A DNA stretch of 64,000 bases from a virus: the IMG/VR virus record IMGVR_UViG_3300022745_000020, positions 1-64,000 of that record; one strand, written 5' to 3'. The translations under genes and the position numbers were made by a program. The stretch's first letter is position 1, and every line of letters starts with the position of its first letter. Shown one piece after another: positions 23,636-31,944 of the stretch. A model generated the notes under the pieces. It was not told where the DNA came from, ran no database searches, and worked only from the letters and a program-made list of their open reading frames with translations.

Positions 23636-24301
23636 ATGAACAACCCATCCAAAACAGTCGTGGTGGTGCCCGAGTGGATCGCGACTCAAATCCGCCGCGA
23701 TGGTGGGACGATCACTGATGTCTTGAATTATGGCCGCATCTCTCAGATCCTGAGTAATGCGACGATGGCTGAGTTGCTGCTGTTCAACGATCCCTGCTCT
23801 AGAGAGTATATCCTAGAGGGGAAGACCTTCGGTGACTTGATCTTTGGCCAGCGACCTAATGTCAACTACTCGTTGATGGAGCTTGATCTGGGTGATCAAG
23901 CTCTGGTAGAGTGTTGGAGTCACCTCTACGAGAAGTGGTCGGTCGATAGCGGCTATGAAGGCATCGATAAACTCTGCGCTATGGCTAAGCTGGTGATCCC
24001 TCAGGCCGATCAGGCGTTCTTTCGTCAAGCCGATGAAGGTGAATGCCGCATCCCAGCCGATGGCGAAGAGCGTCCCTGGAGATTCGTGCATGGTGATAAT
24101 GTCATCTTCGTCATCATCAAGCCCAAAGCGTTCTACCGAAATGGTGTCGAAGGCAATCAAGCAGCTCAGGCCTACAGGCTGCGTCTGATGATCCTGACCG
24201 ATCTCATGCGCGAACAGTATGCCTATCGCTACCACCTGAGTGATCGCATCAGTATGCTGGAGTTGACGTACATAGATTCTCTGCGATTTGCCAACGCCTG
24301 A
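23636..24301 (+). CDS. Hypothetical protein, 221 aa
   Basis: The ATG at 23636 has AAAAGGTGAA upstream. The protein is soluble, acidic and mixed alpha/beta, opening with KTVVVVPEWIATQIRRDGG. It has no membrane segment and no recognised motif. It is transcribed away from the helicase-like gene and lies directly before the capsid-like gene, but the long leader between them suggests separate expression. Function unknown. Confidence 0.55.
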   Translation: MNNPSKTVVVVPEWIATQIRRDGGTITDVLNYGRISQILSNATMAELLLFNDPCSREYILEGKTFGDLIFGQRPNVNYSLMELDLGDQALVECWSHLYEKWSVDSGYEGIDKLCAMAKLVIPQADQAFFRQADEGECRIPADGEERPWRFVHGDNVIFVIIKPKAFYRNGVEGNQAAQAYRLRLMILTDLMREQYAYRYHLSDRISMLELTYIDSLRFANA

Positions 24302-24574
24302 GCGGCTTAACAATAATATCAATACAATGATGAAAATCTATACCATCGTACTTTATCTTCTTTTGGAGGGGGTTTAGTGTAGATGAGTTTTTATGCACCT
24401 CTTTTATTTTTTCTTTTCTCTCACACATCGTATTCACCCACTCACACCTGTGTCGACTGACATAGGTTGAGTAGGCGGTACAGTTTTGTGTGCACACCTG
24501 CTACGGCTATAAGGTTTGTTTTTTCCCTTTTCCCCTCTCTCTACCACAGTCTCCATTAACAAAAGGAGTTCCCA
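24302..24574 (+). other. AT-rich leader upstream of capsid-like gene
   Basis: I see no gene in these 273 bases. They are T-rich (several ttttt runs), include a ggaggggg stretch near 24366, and end with AAAAGGAG before the ATG at 24575. A strong promoter for the very highly expressed capsid-like gene is expected here, but I cannot assign one box. Confidence 0.35.
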
Positions 24575-26794
24575 ATGAAAAGTGTGTTCACTGAAGCTGG
24601 CCATGGTCAGACCGAACTGGGTCTGAACGGCCTGGTCCAAAAGCTCAATGAGGCCACCTCGGCCCAGGGCAACCGCTACGTTTCCGAAGACGTGGTGAAG
24701 TCCACCCTGGCTGCTGAGTCGATGTCGCAGTCAGGTATCCAAGAGCTCAAGAGTGCGCTGACCCAGCTGCGCTCGACTGTGCGTGCGGCTGCCACCACCG
24801 CCGGTCTGCGTTTCACGCCCATCGGCCAAAAGGGTGAGCGCGCCTCTGGCGAGCTGAGCCTGGCTAACGAGGCTGCTGCGGTCACCGCTGGCGTGCTGGC
24901 TTCGGCTCCGCGTCGTGCTCTGGCCTCGAAGGTCGTCACCGGTCAAGCCCTGAGCGCTCAAGCCGGTGAAGGTGTCTTCGTCGTCGGTGAGCTCAATGGC
25001 AGTGACTTCATCACGAGCCGCCCGGCCCTGGAAGCCTACGACAACACCAACAACAGTGATGTCGTCTCGTCTTCGATTTCGTATAACCTGCTGGCCTCGC
25101 GTCAGGACGACTTCGCTGAAGCGTTCTTCCCCACGGTCATGGTGCCGCCGGACAACCTCGGCCTGGAAATCACCCTGCGCCTGAACTACGTTGAGAAGGA
25201 AGTGCGTCGTGCCCTCAGCGGTGCGGCCACTGAATTCAATCGCATCAACGTGCTGAAGTCGGCTGTCGATCCCACCATCTTGGACAACACCTCGACGAAG
25301 ATCGTCCCGGTGGTGCGCTCTGGTGGTGCTAACGACTCGACCGCCCACTTCGTGGCTTCTTCTGATGTGGCCCCGTATGCGGTGGTCATCAATGGTGAGT
25401 CCATCACCACGGCTCCTCTGAAGTTCAGCGACAAGATCGACCTGATGGGTCTGTCTCAGCCTGACTCGCTGGTGGCCTCTGGCGTCAAGGACAATACCGA
25501 TAGCCTGGACCCGGGTATCACCCTGGCGGCCATCTACGTCAAGCTCGGTGCCAACGGTGGCAACAAGGTCATCAAGTTCACCGTGGATAAGCTGCCTGGC
25601 GCTACCTTCACGCCAGCCCTGCAAGGCAACACCCGCACGATGCAGCTCAACCTGAGCAGCTCTGCTCCGGTGGTGCGCACCACCACCACTGACGTGACGG
25701 GCGCTGCCATCACGCAACTGGGTGCTCTGGCTGATAAGGTCGTGCGTCTGAAGTTCTCGGCGTTCGGTTCGATCACGCTCGATACCGGTCTGACTGAGCT
25801 GACCCCGGGCCCGGTCTCGGTGGCTACTGTCACTGACTCGGTGGGCACGCAACTCGACACCAGCACCGGCACCGGTGCGACCCTGGCTGCCATCTTCGCT
25901 GGTGCTACGCTGATCGGCTGGGACGTGCTGGCTTATCGCTCCAACAGCAACCGTCGTCAACGCGGTCAGCTGGTGAACACGCAGTATATCCGTCAGGTGT
26001 ACTCGATCCCCCTGCTGCCCCCGATCACCTCGCCGCGCCCCATCGGTGCTGGCGATCAAGGTGACAACGATGCCATCCAGGCTCTGATCACCACCACCCA
26101 TCGTCGTACTTCCATCGATGCTGTGACTGAGCTGCTCGATGCGGCTGACCGCATCAAGGAGTATGTCAACAGTGTGGACTCCATCACGCAGACCCCGGCT
26201 GTGCTGGGTGTGGCTCGTGAACTGGTGACTGCCCAGTACCTGGAAGCTGCTATCGATGCTGCGACCGATCTGGACAGCCTGACCTCGTCCAGCCGTGTCG
26301 AAGACATGCAGGCTCTGCTGGTCAACGTCATCCGTGACATGGCCTTCCGCCTGTTCACTGGCTCGGCGCTGCAAGTGGCTCTGCAATCGGTCAATGGTGG
26401 TGTGGCTGCCAAGCCCCTGCTGATCATCGGTACCGATCCGACGCTGGCTCGCTACCTGACCATCACCGGCGACACCCGTCTGTCGACCGACTACTTCGAT
26501 TTCAAGGTCGTCTCGACTCTGGATCGTCGTATGACCGGCAAGGTCATCATCACCTTCGGTGTGGAAGAGGCCTACGGTAGCGGCGTGCCGCACCCGCTGC
26601 ACTTTGGCACGCACGGCTGGTGCCCTGAGGTCGTGACCTCTATCCCGATGACCCGCAACGGCGCGATCAGCCAAGAGCTGACCGTCGCTCCGCGCTTCCG
26701 TCACATCTCCAACCTGCCCGTCATCGGTCGCATCACGGTGGCTAACATCACCAGCGCCATGACCGGTAAGGTCACTGTCAACGTGTCCAAGTAA
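24575..26794 (+). CDS. Probable major capsid protein, 739 aa
   Basis: Several points suggest the major structural protein. Codon use is extremely biased toward C/G third positions (Leu almost always CTG, Gly GGT/GGC) and unlike all neighbours. It has an ideal AAAAGGAG ribosome binding site and stands as a single-gene unit with a long leader and its own terminator. The length is close to the roughly 750 residues of phiKZ-type capsid proteins. The first 170 residues are helical and contain A/S-x-E sites (ASGE, AGEG) that fit a prohead protease-cleaved region. The rest is beta-rich (ISYNLLASRQDDFAEAFFPT; VPPDNLGLEITLRLNYVEKE). I cannot exclude another major virion protein such as the sheath. Confidence 0.6.
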   Translation: MKSVFTEAGHGQTELGLNGLVQKLNEATSAQGNRYVSEDVVKSTLAAESMSQSGIQELKSALTQLRSTVRAAATTAGLRFTPIGQKGERASGELSLANEAAAVTAGVLASAPRRALASKVVTGQALSAQAGEGVFVVGELNGSDFITSRPALEAYDNTNNSDVVSSSISYNLLASRQDDFAEAFFPTVMVPPDNLGLEITLRLNYVEKEVRRALSGAATEFNRINVLKSAVDPTILDNTSTKIVPVVRSGGANDSTAHFVASSDVAPYAVVINGESITTAPLKFSDKIDLMGLSQPDSLVASGVKDNTDSLDPGITLAAIYVKLGANGGNKVIKFTVDKLPGATFTPALQGNTRTMQLNLSSSAPVVRTTTTDVTGAAITQLGALADKVVRLKFSAFGSITLDTGLTELTPGPVSVATVTDSVGTQLDTSTGTGATLAAIFAGATLIGWDVLAYRSNSNRRQRGQLVNTQYIRQVYSIPLLPPITSPRPIGAGDQGDNDAIQALITTTHRRTSIDAVTELLDAADRIKEYVNSVDSITQTPAVLGVARELVTAQYLEAAIDAATDLDSLTSSSRVEDMQALLVNVIRDMAFRLFTGSALQVALQSVNGGVAAKPLLIIGTDPTLARYLTITGDTRLSTDYFDFKVVSTLDRRMTGKVIITFGVEEAYGSGVPHPLHFGTHGWCPEVVTSIPMTRNGAISQELTVAPRFRHISNLPVIGRITVANITSAMTGKVTVNVSK

Positions 26795-26879
26795 GCACAC
26801 GAATAGATGGGTATAGTCTATACTTGAGCATAGGACTGCACTGACTCAGGTGTGGGTGATATCTGTCTAGAGCACAAAG

Positions 26880-26914
26880 TCCACACCTACGAACATGATG
26901 TTCGTAGGTGTGGA
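26880..26914 (+). terminator. Hairpin terminator after capsid-like gene
   Basis: A 17-bp perfect stem (tccacacctacgaacat/atgttcgtaggtgtgga) closes on a single base. Confidence 0.7.
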
Positions 26915-26952
26915 TGTTATGCTGGCTATATACACAATGCACAAATTTATGG

Positions 26953-26968
26953 TCATATATTACTAATC
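26953..26968 (+). promoter_or_regulatory. Candidate AT-rich promoter
   Basis: tcatatattactaatc lies between a terminator and the gene at 27032. The tatatta core resembles the AT-rich boxes reported for early promoters of giant phiKZ-like phages. Inference from motif and position. Confidence 0.35.
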
Positions 26969-27031
26969 TGAGTAGGAGGTTAAATCTACTCACCCAACAC
27001 CCTCTATCTTTACTCTGACTGGAGTATCATC

Positions 27032-27349
27032 ATGTCGTTCATCGATTACGCTCGCCGCCTCGTGGCCATCTACAAGCTCAACAGCTACAAGAAGTCCGTG
27101 GCCAAGAGCATCGCCAACTGCGAATTGGCCAAGCAGTGGATCAACCACAAAGACCCCAAGCAAGTGCAGATCCTGCTGCAAATCAATGCGTGGGGCCTGA
27201 AGAAGATGGGTCTGTGGTGGATCGCCAGTGACATGTATCTGGCGGGTGCTGCAGTGGTGTCTGATTGGGTCACAGCCTGTCAGTATATCAACTCCACCAT
27301 CAAGTCCCTCAAGACCGCTCAGGCTGAGCTCGAGCAAGTCAAGCTCTGA
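27032..27349 (+). CDS. Hypothetical protein, 105 aa
   Basis: The ATG at 27032 has TGGAGT upstream. The product is basic and helical with moderately hydrophobic central segments (WGLKKMGLWWIASDMYLAG; AAVVSDWVTACQYI) and a C-terminal helix rich in Lys, Gln and Glu. It may be membrane associated. Its codon use is more biased than that of most small neighbours, suggesting good expression. Function unknown. Confidence 0.5.
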   Translation: MSFIDYARRLVAIYKLNSYKKSVAKSIANCELAKQWINHKDPKQVQILLQINAWGLKKMGLWWIASDMYLAGAAVVSDWVTACQYINSTIKSLKTAQAELEQVKL

Positions 27350-27362
27350 CACCCACCTATCC

Positions 27363-27413
27363 CCCTCCAGTAGTACCCGCCCCCATCGTCTTGGAGGTGG
27401 TACTGCTGGAGGG
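27363..27413 (+). terminator. Hairpin terminator
   Basis: ccctccagtagtacc (27363-27377) pairs with ggtactgctggaggg (27399-27413) with one G-T wobble; the loop is 21 nt. Confidence 0.55.
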
Positions 27414-27504
27414 AGAGATAGGAGATCTCTACTTTTTCTTTTGACGCATCTACTTGAATCTGATGGATGCGCCAATCCACTACAATCGACCAGGAGTGAA
27501 CACC

Positions 27505-27834
27505 ATGTACCTCATCGAATACATCGGCAGCCGACTCAGTGCTTATCAACTCAGTGTTCAAAAGCGTAAGCTGATCACTGCAGTCGATGACATCGAGCGT
27601 CACATCCAGCAAATGATCGCTCAAGGTATCGAAGACCTCGACCCCATCCACATGGCGAGCTTTGATATCGAGTACAGCTTGTCTCATCCAGACAACATGT
27701 ACACACCATCCACGCGAGTGAAGATCCTCTCAACCTTGCGTGAGATCGAAGTCCTCACCAGTTCACGTACGTTGATGTACGTGCCGTTCACCGTGGATAA
27801 GTTGCGCAGGATCATCCTAGCGGCTGAGTTATGA
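27505..27834 (+). CDS. Hypothetical protein, 109 aa
   Basis: The start at 27505 is selected for CAGGAGTG upstream; earlier in-frame codons lack a site. The protein is soluble and helical (RKLITAVDDIERHIQQMIAQG; LSTLREIEVLTSSRTLMYV). No motif recognised. Confidence 0.5.
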   Translation: MYLIEYIGSRLSAYQLSVQKRKLITAVDDIERHIQQMIAQGIEDLDPIHMASFDIEYSLSHPDNMYTPSTRVKILSTLREIEVLTSSRTLMYVPFTVDKLRRIILAAEL

Positions 27835-27871
27835 CACTCCACGCGGCTCTAGCAGTAAAGGAGCATAGCGC

Positions 27872-28291
27872 ATGACCACCCGTGATAAAACAGCTCGTCA
27901 GCGATACCTCATCGATCTAGCCAACGAGCTCAGAGCACGGTGGTGGTACGATGTACCTCGCAGGGCTGCTAAGGAGCTGCTGCGGCTCAGTGAAGTAGAG
28001 GCTAAGTTACACGCCACTGAGCTAGAAGTGCAGTTGCTCAAGAAACGCCTAGCAGAAGAAAGTGTCCGCACTGATCATTGGTCTAGAAAAGCGCTGTATT
28101 TTGCTACACTGGTCAACACCCAGACTCAGCAGAGCAAGACGACCACGGCTGTAGACACGTCCACCCCCGCAGTCACACCGGTGACGGGGTCGGTAGAGGC
28201 CCAGCTCAAAGTCATCACTCAAAGACTCGGTCGAGTCGAGAGTATCTTACATGCTTACATAGGTCCCAAGAAACCAGGAGAACTACCATGA
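27872..28291 (+). CDS. Hypothetical coiled-coil protein, 139 aa
   Basis: The ATG at 27872 follows TAAAGGAGCA. Residues about 35-70 (LRLSEVEAKLHATELEVQLL) form a likely coiled coil. A Thr/Pro-rich linker (TTTAVDTSTPAVTPVTGS) then leads to a second helix (LKVITQRLGRVESILHAYI). It overlaps the next gene by four bases. It could be a structural scaffold or virion component; no family match. Confidence 0.5.
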   Translation: MTTRDKTARQRYLIDLANELRARWWYDVPRRAAKELLRLSEVEAKLHATELEVQLLKKRLAEESVRTDHWSRKALYFATLVNTQTQQSKTTTAVDTSTPAVTPVTGSVEAQLKVITQRLGRVESILHAYIGPKKPGELP

Positions 28292-28953
28292 CAACAAAAG
28301 TCATAACTTGTCCCAACTATACCACCCCTCAGACCTGGGTGGATCTGTTCGATGAGATGTGCATGGTGAAATTGTTTATCTCTGAGCATGGTTGGCCCAG
28401 TGACATGACTGCCCATCAGCGAGGTACTGTGACATTTCTGCTGTTGAAAATCCACAAAGCCTTGACAGTCGGCCCAGTATTGCGCTTGCGTCAACACAAG
28501 GCTCTCACAGAGCTTGAAGAGTTGGCTCTGAGTAAACTGGACCTCATCACCAAAGTACCCCACTGGCATCAGCTTCAGCCGATGTTCAAGAAAGCTGGAT
28601 CGACTTGGGTCCATGGGTTGAATAAACCCACTTGGGTGCTCAGTGTAGGGGCTCAAGACTCAATCGACTGCGAAGTGGATCTGTACGACGCTGTCTGTGG
28701 GTGCTCACGCATCCATGTCATCAGTGCTGGGGGTTTTACTCTGGAATCGACATCTTTAGATACATCGGTTACAGGTACACCTTTGGTGCTGCGACGGGGA
28801 CAGGATCCATCCGACTACAATAACATCTATACTGGAGAGGGTCGCTGCGTGGAGATATCCATCGAATTTTTGCAAGACACCACCTGCATCATCGCTCTCA
28901 CCCCGCCGATTCACCAATGGCTCAACGAAGTCAAAACCCCTCGTGGGGTGTGA
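28288..28953 (+). CDS. Hypothetical protein, 221 aa
   Basis: It is translationally coupled to the coiled-coil gene by an ATGA overlap. The first 110 residues look helical, and the second half is beta-rich (WVLSVGAQDSIDCEVDLYDA; CVEISIEFLQDTTCIIAL). There is no membrane segment or known motif. Confidence 0.5.
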   Translation: MTTKVITCPNYTTPQTWVDLFDEMCMVKLFISEHGWPSDMTAHQRGTVTFLLLKIHKALTVGPVLRLRQHKALTELEELALSKLDLITKVPHWHQLQPMFKKAGSTWVHGLNKPTWVLSVGAQDSIDCEVDLYDAVCGCSRIHVISAGGFTLESTSLDTSVTGTPLVLRRGQDPSDYNNIYTGEGRCVEISIEFLQDTTCIIALTPPIHQWLNEVKTPRGV

Positions 28954-29022
28954 TCAGTAATGAGTTCACCTGCATTCACCCACGTCCTCACTTCACTCAC
29001 AGTCACGAAAGGAGAGTCAAGT

Positions 29023-29382
29023 ATGCCATACAACGACCGCCCCATCCCTGAGGCATTCCAGTGCCGCAGGCAAGACCCACCACCACCCAGACCACCCAAG
29101 CCAAAGGCTCCCCCGCTCATCTCCAATAGAGCGAAAGTCTTCTTGATGAGTGCTGCTGTGATCGGACTGGTGCTTCACCCGGCTGAGAAGCCCAAACCCC
29201 CTGAGCCGCAAAAGAAGCAGGAGGTGAACTACGCCAAGGACTTCGGTAGTCCCGACTATACAGCCGCTCAACTCAAGGAAGTTCGCTTCCATGGATCAGA
29301 TGGTGTGGTTAAGATCGTGGATACGCCCTGTATCCCATATATCGATATCACTGAGACGTACAAAGCTCAACTGGGGAATTGA
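29023..29382 (+). CDS. Hypothetical single-pass membrane protein with Pro-rich N-terminus, 119 aa
   Basis: The ATG at 29023 has AAAGGAGAG upstream. The N-terminus is proline-rich (DPPPPRPPKPKAPP), followed by one hydrophobic helix (AKVFLMSAAVIGLVLHP, about 36-52), a second Pro/Lys-rich stretch and a soluble C-terminal domain. The layout recalls proteins that span the inner membrane with a periplasmic domain. It lies four bases before another membrane protein gene with a similar layout, so they may form a pair. Confidence 0.5.
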   Translation: MPYNDRPIPEAFQCRRQDPPPPRPPKPKAPPLISNRAKVFLMSAAVIGLVLHPAEKPKPPEPQKKQEVNYAKDFGSPDYTAAQLKEVRFHGSDGVVKIVDTPCIPYIDITETYKAQLGN

Positions 29383-29385
29383 AAC

Positions 29386-29742
29386 ATGATCTCTCTGACT
29401 GAGACAGTCAAGTCAGTGGCCTCCGGCTGTGCTGTGGGCATCGAGAAGGTGACCAAGCGTGTGCGTCGCACCACTCGACGCATCCGACATCGCCCGAGCA
29501 CTTATGTACCAGCTGCGGTGGGTATGGCTGTGGGTGGAGTCATCATCCTGACCACCCTTGCAGTGCGCGAGGATCCGGAAATCATCCCGCCACTGATCGA
29601 GACCAAGTCAGTGCGCACTGAGGGGCGCAACACCGTGGAGCTGATCTATCCTGATGGTACAGTCCTGACCACCCGTGGCGGTATCCGCTATGGAGTCAAG
29701 ATCCCTGAGGGCTGCAAGCAGACCTTTCGCAGTGCTTACTGA
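29386..29742 (+). CDS. Hypothetical membrane protein with very basic N-terminus, 118 aa
   Basis: Residues 20-40 are strongly basic (TKRVRRTTRRIRHR). One membrane helix follows (YVPAAVGMAVGGVIILTTLAV, about 40-60), then a soluble beta-rich domain (NTVELIYPDGTVLTTRGGIR). By the positive-inside rule the C-terminal domain should be periplasmic. It starts four bases after the preceding gene. Function unknown. Confidence 0.5.
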   Translation: MISLTETVKSVASGCAVGIEKVTKRVRRTTRRIRHRPSTYVPAAVGMAVGGVIILTTLAVREDPEIIPPLIETKSVRTEGRNTVELIYPDGTVLTTRGGIRYGVKIPEGCKQTFRSAY

Positions 29743-29761
29743 GCGCTAGAGTAAAAGTACA

Positions 29762-29815
29762 CTACACCTACTGGAGATCACTCTCCAGTAGGTGTAGCTC
29801 TATGCTTTTTATTTT
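29762..29815 (+). terminator. Rho-independent terminator
   Basis: A 15-bp perfect stem (29762-29776 with 29783-29797) closes a 6-nt loop and is followed by a T-rich run (gctttttattttttc). Confidence 0.8.
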
Positions 29816-29892
29816 TTCTTTCTTCCAAAGATTTACAGTCGTACATTATCTATTCGAGTATGTAATCCCCTTACATGAAACGGAGGTGATGT

Positions 29893-31458
29893 ATGTTTTT
29901 TCAAGAGACTGTAGAACTTGATTCTTGTCAAGTTCCTGCAGACAAGATGGTCCAAGCTTTTCGCAGCGATGGATTTTTATCGGAGTGCACTGTCACTGCC
30001 AAAGAGCTCGCTGAGATGCGAGCCAAGCATAAGCTCGGGCTCTCCAAGATCAAGATGGGGTTGACCGAAGACGATGCTCAGCAAATTGTTGAGAAATTCA
30101 TCGAGGACGATGAGCGACTCAACAGCCCCAACGATCCATTTTATCTGCACAGCCACTGCTCCATCGAAGAAGGTGAAGTCGAAGGAGATCGGCTCTCCGA
30201 GATCACCGTCAACGGCTATCGCCTGGTCAACGCTACAGGTAAGGTGTTGTACATCAGCTCCAGCGATGGTCAGTGCTATGAGCCCGATTACCAGCTCCAA
30301 GGTGGTGTCGTGCGCAACCGCTTGGTCGAAGCTGTGGTCATCCGCAAGGTGATGATGTATTCCACCAACTATGCGCTGGAGCAAGAGTATGCGAGTCTGA
30401 CTCGCCTCAAAGCTGCCGTGGGCTTGTGTGATTGGAAGAATAAACTCTTAGCCGCACTACACGCTCGGCATGTGGATAAGCGTATGGTTGCTTCATGGTT
30501 CAACCCCGTGAAGTACACGCTTCAGTTTGTCATAGAGCTCAAGGATCTTAAGAAGCATCCGATCATCTATGATCCCAATACAGATTTAACATTTAGTATT
30601 CATTCTAGCGCGGCGGCGGCAGACTCCCACCCCGGACATATTATCAAACGCACTCGTCAAGTAGTTAAGGCTTATCTCAAGTCTGTGGACGAAAATCAAA
30701 GTCAAGTCCTGCGAGTGGTCGTCAAGACCGCCACGGAGGATAAGTTCTACCAGCGCATCAACGACGTCATCCAGTCTGTCAAGCCTGTGGTGGATTCAGC
30801 CAGACCCAGGGTGCAAGAGACAGTAGCGGGCGAAGAGATCCTCGATGAGTATGTGGAGATCCATGTACGCGCTGCATCGAGCTATGTACTCGATGGAGCT
30901 ACCTATCGAGCCGTGGGAATCGACAATGACGTCGTGCTGCTACACCGTTACTCATTAAAAGAAGCCATGGACAAACGCATATTGTTCACCTCACCAGAGC
31001 ACGCTAAGAGCTTAGGTGACTTGGACTCCATGCGAGACCATGAGCGCACTGTGCAGCTGCAGCAGCTGGCAGCTGAGCGCGAACGTGAGAAGAACCGCTA
31101 CGAGGAAAACCTTCGGGCCATCAACGAGACCAAGGCTAAGCTAGAAGCCGAGCTCGCTCGTGAGAAGCAGGTCTCGGAGCTGCACGCGCTGAAGATGAAA
31201 GCGCAAGCCGAACAAGCCGCTCGTGAGCACGAGAAGCAAATGAATGATCTTCGCAAGCAGATGGCCGAAGATGTCCATCGCAACAGCTTGAAGGAAGAAG
31301 GTCTGAAGTTAAAGACTCAAGAGAGTAAGAGTTGGACTGAGGGGTTGAAGCTCGTAGGTGCAGTAGTTGGATTGGTCGCAGCTGGCGCTGTGGCGGTCAT
31401 CAAACTCCTGCCTAAGGCGTCATCTCTAGTAGGCCTGGCTCTGTCACTGTTTTGGTAA
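29893..31458 (+). CDS. Hypothetical protein with coiled coil and C-terminal membrane anchor, 521 aa
   Basis: The ATG at 29893 has the strongest ribosome binding site of the region (CGGAGGTGATGT). Residues 1-370 form a soluble mixed domain without a recognised motif. Residues about 375-470 form a long, highly charged coiled coil (QLAAEREREKNRYEENLRAI; AKLEAELAREKQVSELHALK). The C-terminus is hydrophobic (LVGAVVGLVAAGAVAVIKLL; SLVGLALSLFW), fitting two membrane helices. A tail-anchored coiled-coil protein could organise something at the host membrane during infection, which is inference from architecture alone. Confidence 0.55.
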   Translation: MFFQETVELDSCQVPADKMVQAFRSDGFLSECTVTAKELAEMRAKHKLGLSKIKMGLTEDDAQQIVEKFIEDDERLNSPNDPFYLHSHCSIEEGEVEGDRLSEITVNGYRLVNATGKVLYISSSDGQCYEPDYQLQGGVVRNRLVEAVVIRKVMMYSTNYALEQEYASLTRLKAAVGLCDWKNKLLAALHARHVDKRMVASWFNPVKYTLQFVIELKDLKKHPIIYDPNTDLTFSIHSSAAAADSHPGHIIKRTRQVVKAYLKSVDENQSQVLRVVVKTATEDKFYQRINDVIQSVKPVVDSARPRVQETVAGEEILDEYVEIHVRAASSYVLDGATYRAVGIDNDVVLLHRYSLKEAMDKRILFTSPEHAKSLGDLDSMRDHERTVQLQQLAAEREREKNRYEENLRAINETKAKLEAELAREKQVSELHALKMKAQAEQAAREHEKQMNDLRKQMAEDVHRNSLKEEGLKLKTQESKSWTEGLKLVGAVVGLVAAGAVAVIKLLPKASSLVGLALSLFW

Positions 31459-31530
31459 CCCCCATCGGTGAGTGATACCTCACCTTAATCAATGCCCTAG
31501 TCCTAGGGTTTTCATTCAGGAGTGCACATC

Positions 31531-31845
31531 ATGTTCAAGACCCTGTCTCAGTATTCCCGTGAATTCGGTATCGCCGCATCATTCACATTGGTCAGTATCC
31601 CCGCAGTGCTTATGCTGGGCTATGATGTCAATGGGGCGTTCAGTCGAGTGCAGACGTCTCAAGCCATCCAAACTCTGAGTGGGCACGGCTGGACTGTGAT
31701 TTCCAATGAAAAAGAAGATCGCCACTCTCTGGTGCAGACTGTGGAGGGTTGTCGAGTTCACTTTGAGTTGCGTAGCTGGCGCGCGCCGCTCTCGGGGACT
31801 TGGCACACCACCATAGCAGATCACTGGAGCGATTGTGATCAATGA
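31531..31845 (+). CDS. Hypothetical membrane/periplasmic protein, 104 aa
   Basis: The ATG at 31531 follows TCAGGAGTG. A hydrophobic segment (FGIAASFTLVSIPAVLMLGY, about 12-31) is a membrane anchor or signal. The remainder is soluble with two cysteines that could form a periplasmic disulphide. It follows the coiled-coil membrane protein gene and may act with it. Function unknown. Confidence 0.5.
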   Translation: MFKTLSQYSREFGIAASFTLVSIPAVLMLGYDVNGAFSRVQTSQAIQTLSGHGWTVISNEKEDRHSLVQTVEGCRVHFELRSWRAPLSGTWHTTIADHWSDCDQ

Positions 31846-31856
31846 GTGAGTGAGTA

Positions 31857-31895
31857 TATTCACCCAGATGTTTAAGCTGTCCATCTGGGTGAATA
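31857..31895 (+). terminator. Hairpin terminator
   Basis: A 14-bp perfect stem (tattcacccagatg/catctgggtgaata) with an 11-nt loop follows the gene ending at 31845. Confidence 0.6.
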
Positions 31896-31902
31896 ATCAC
31901 AC

Positions 31903-31916
31903 TAATCATATATTTT
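31903..31916 (+). promoter_or_regulatory. Candidate AT-rich promoter
   Basis: aatcatatattttg lies directly after a terminator and 30 bp before the start at 31945, and shares the catatat core with other intergenic sites in this window. Confidence 0.33.
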
Positions 31917-31944
31917 GTGCAACAACAACACGAAGGAGTACCGC

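Noticed and set aside
24731-26800. 689-codon open frame on the minus strand opposite the capsid-like gene
   Set aside because: It mirrors the codon bias of the real plus-strand gene (few stops because of G/C third positions). The product is a His/Arg/Gly/Asp-rich sequence with no sensible fold, and there is no ribosome binding site.
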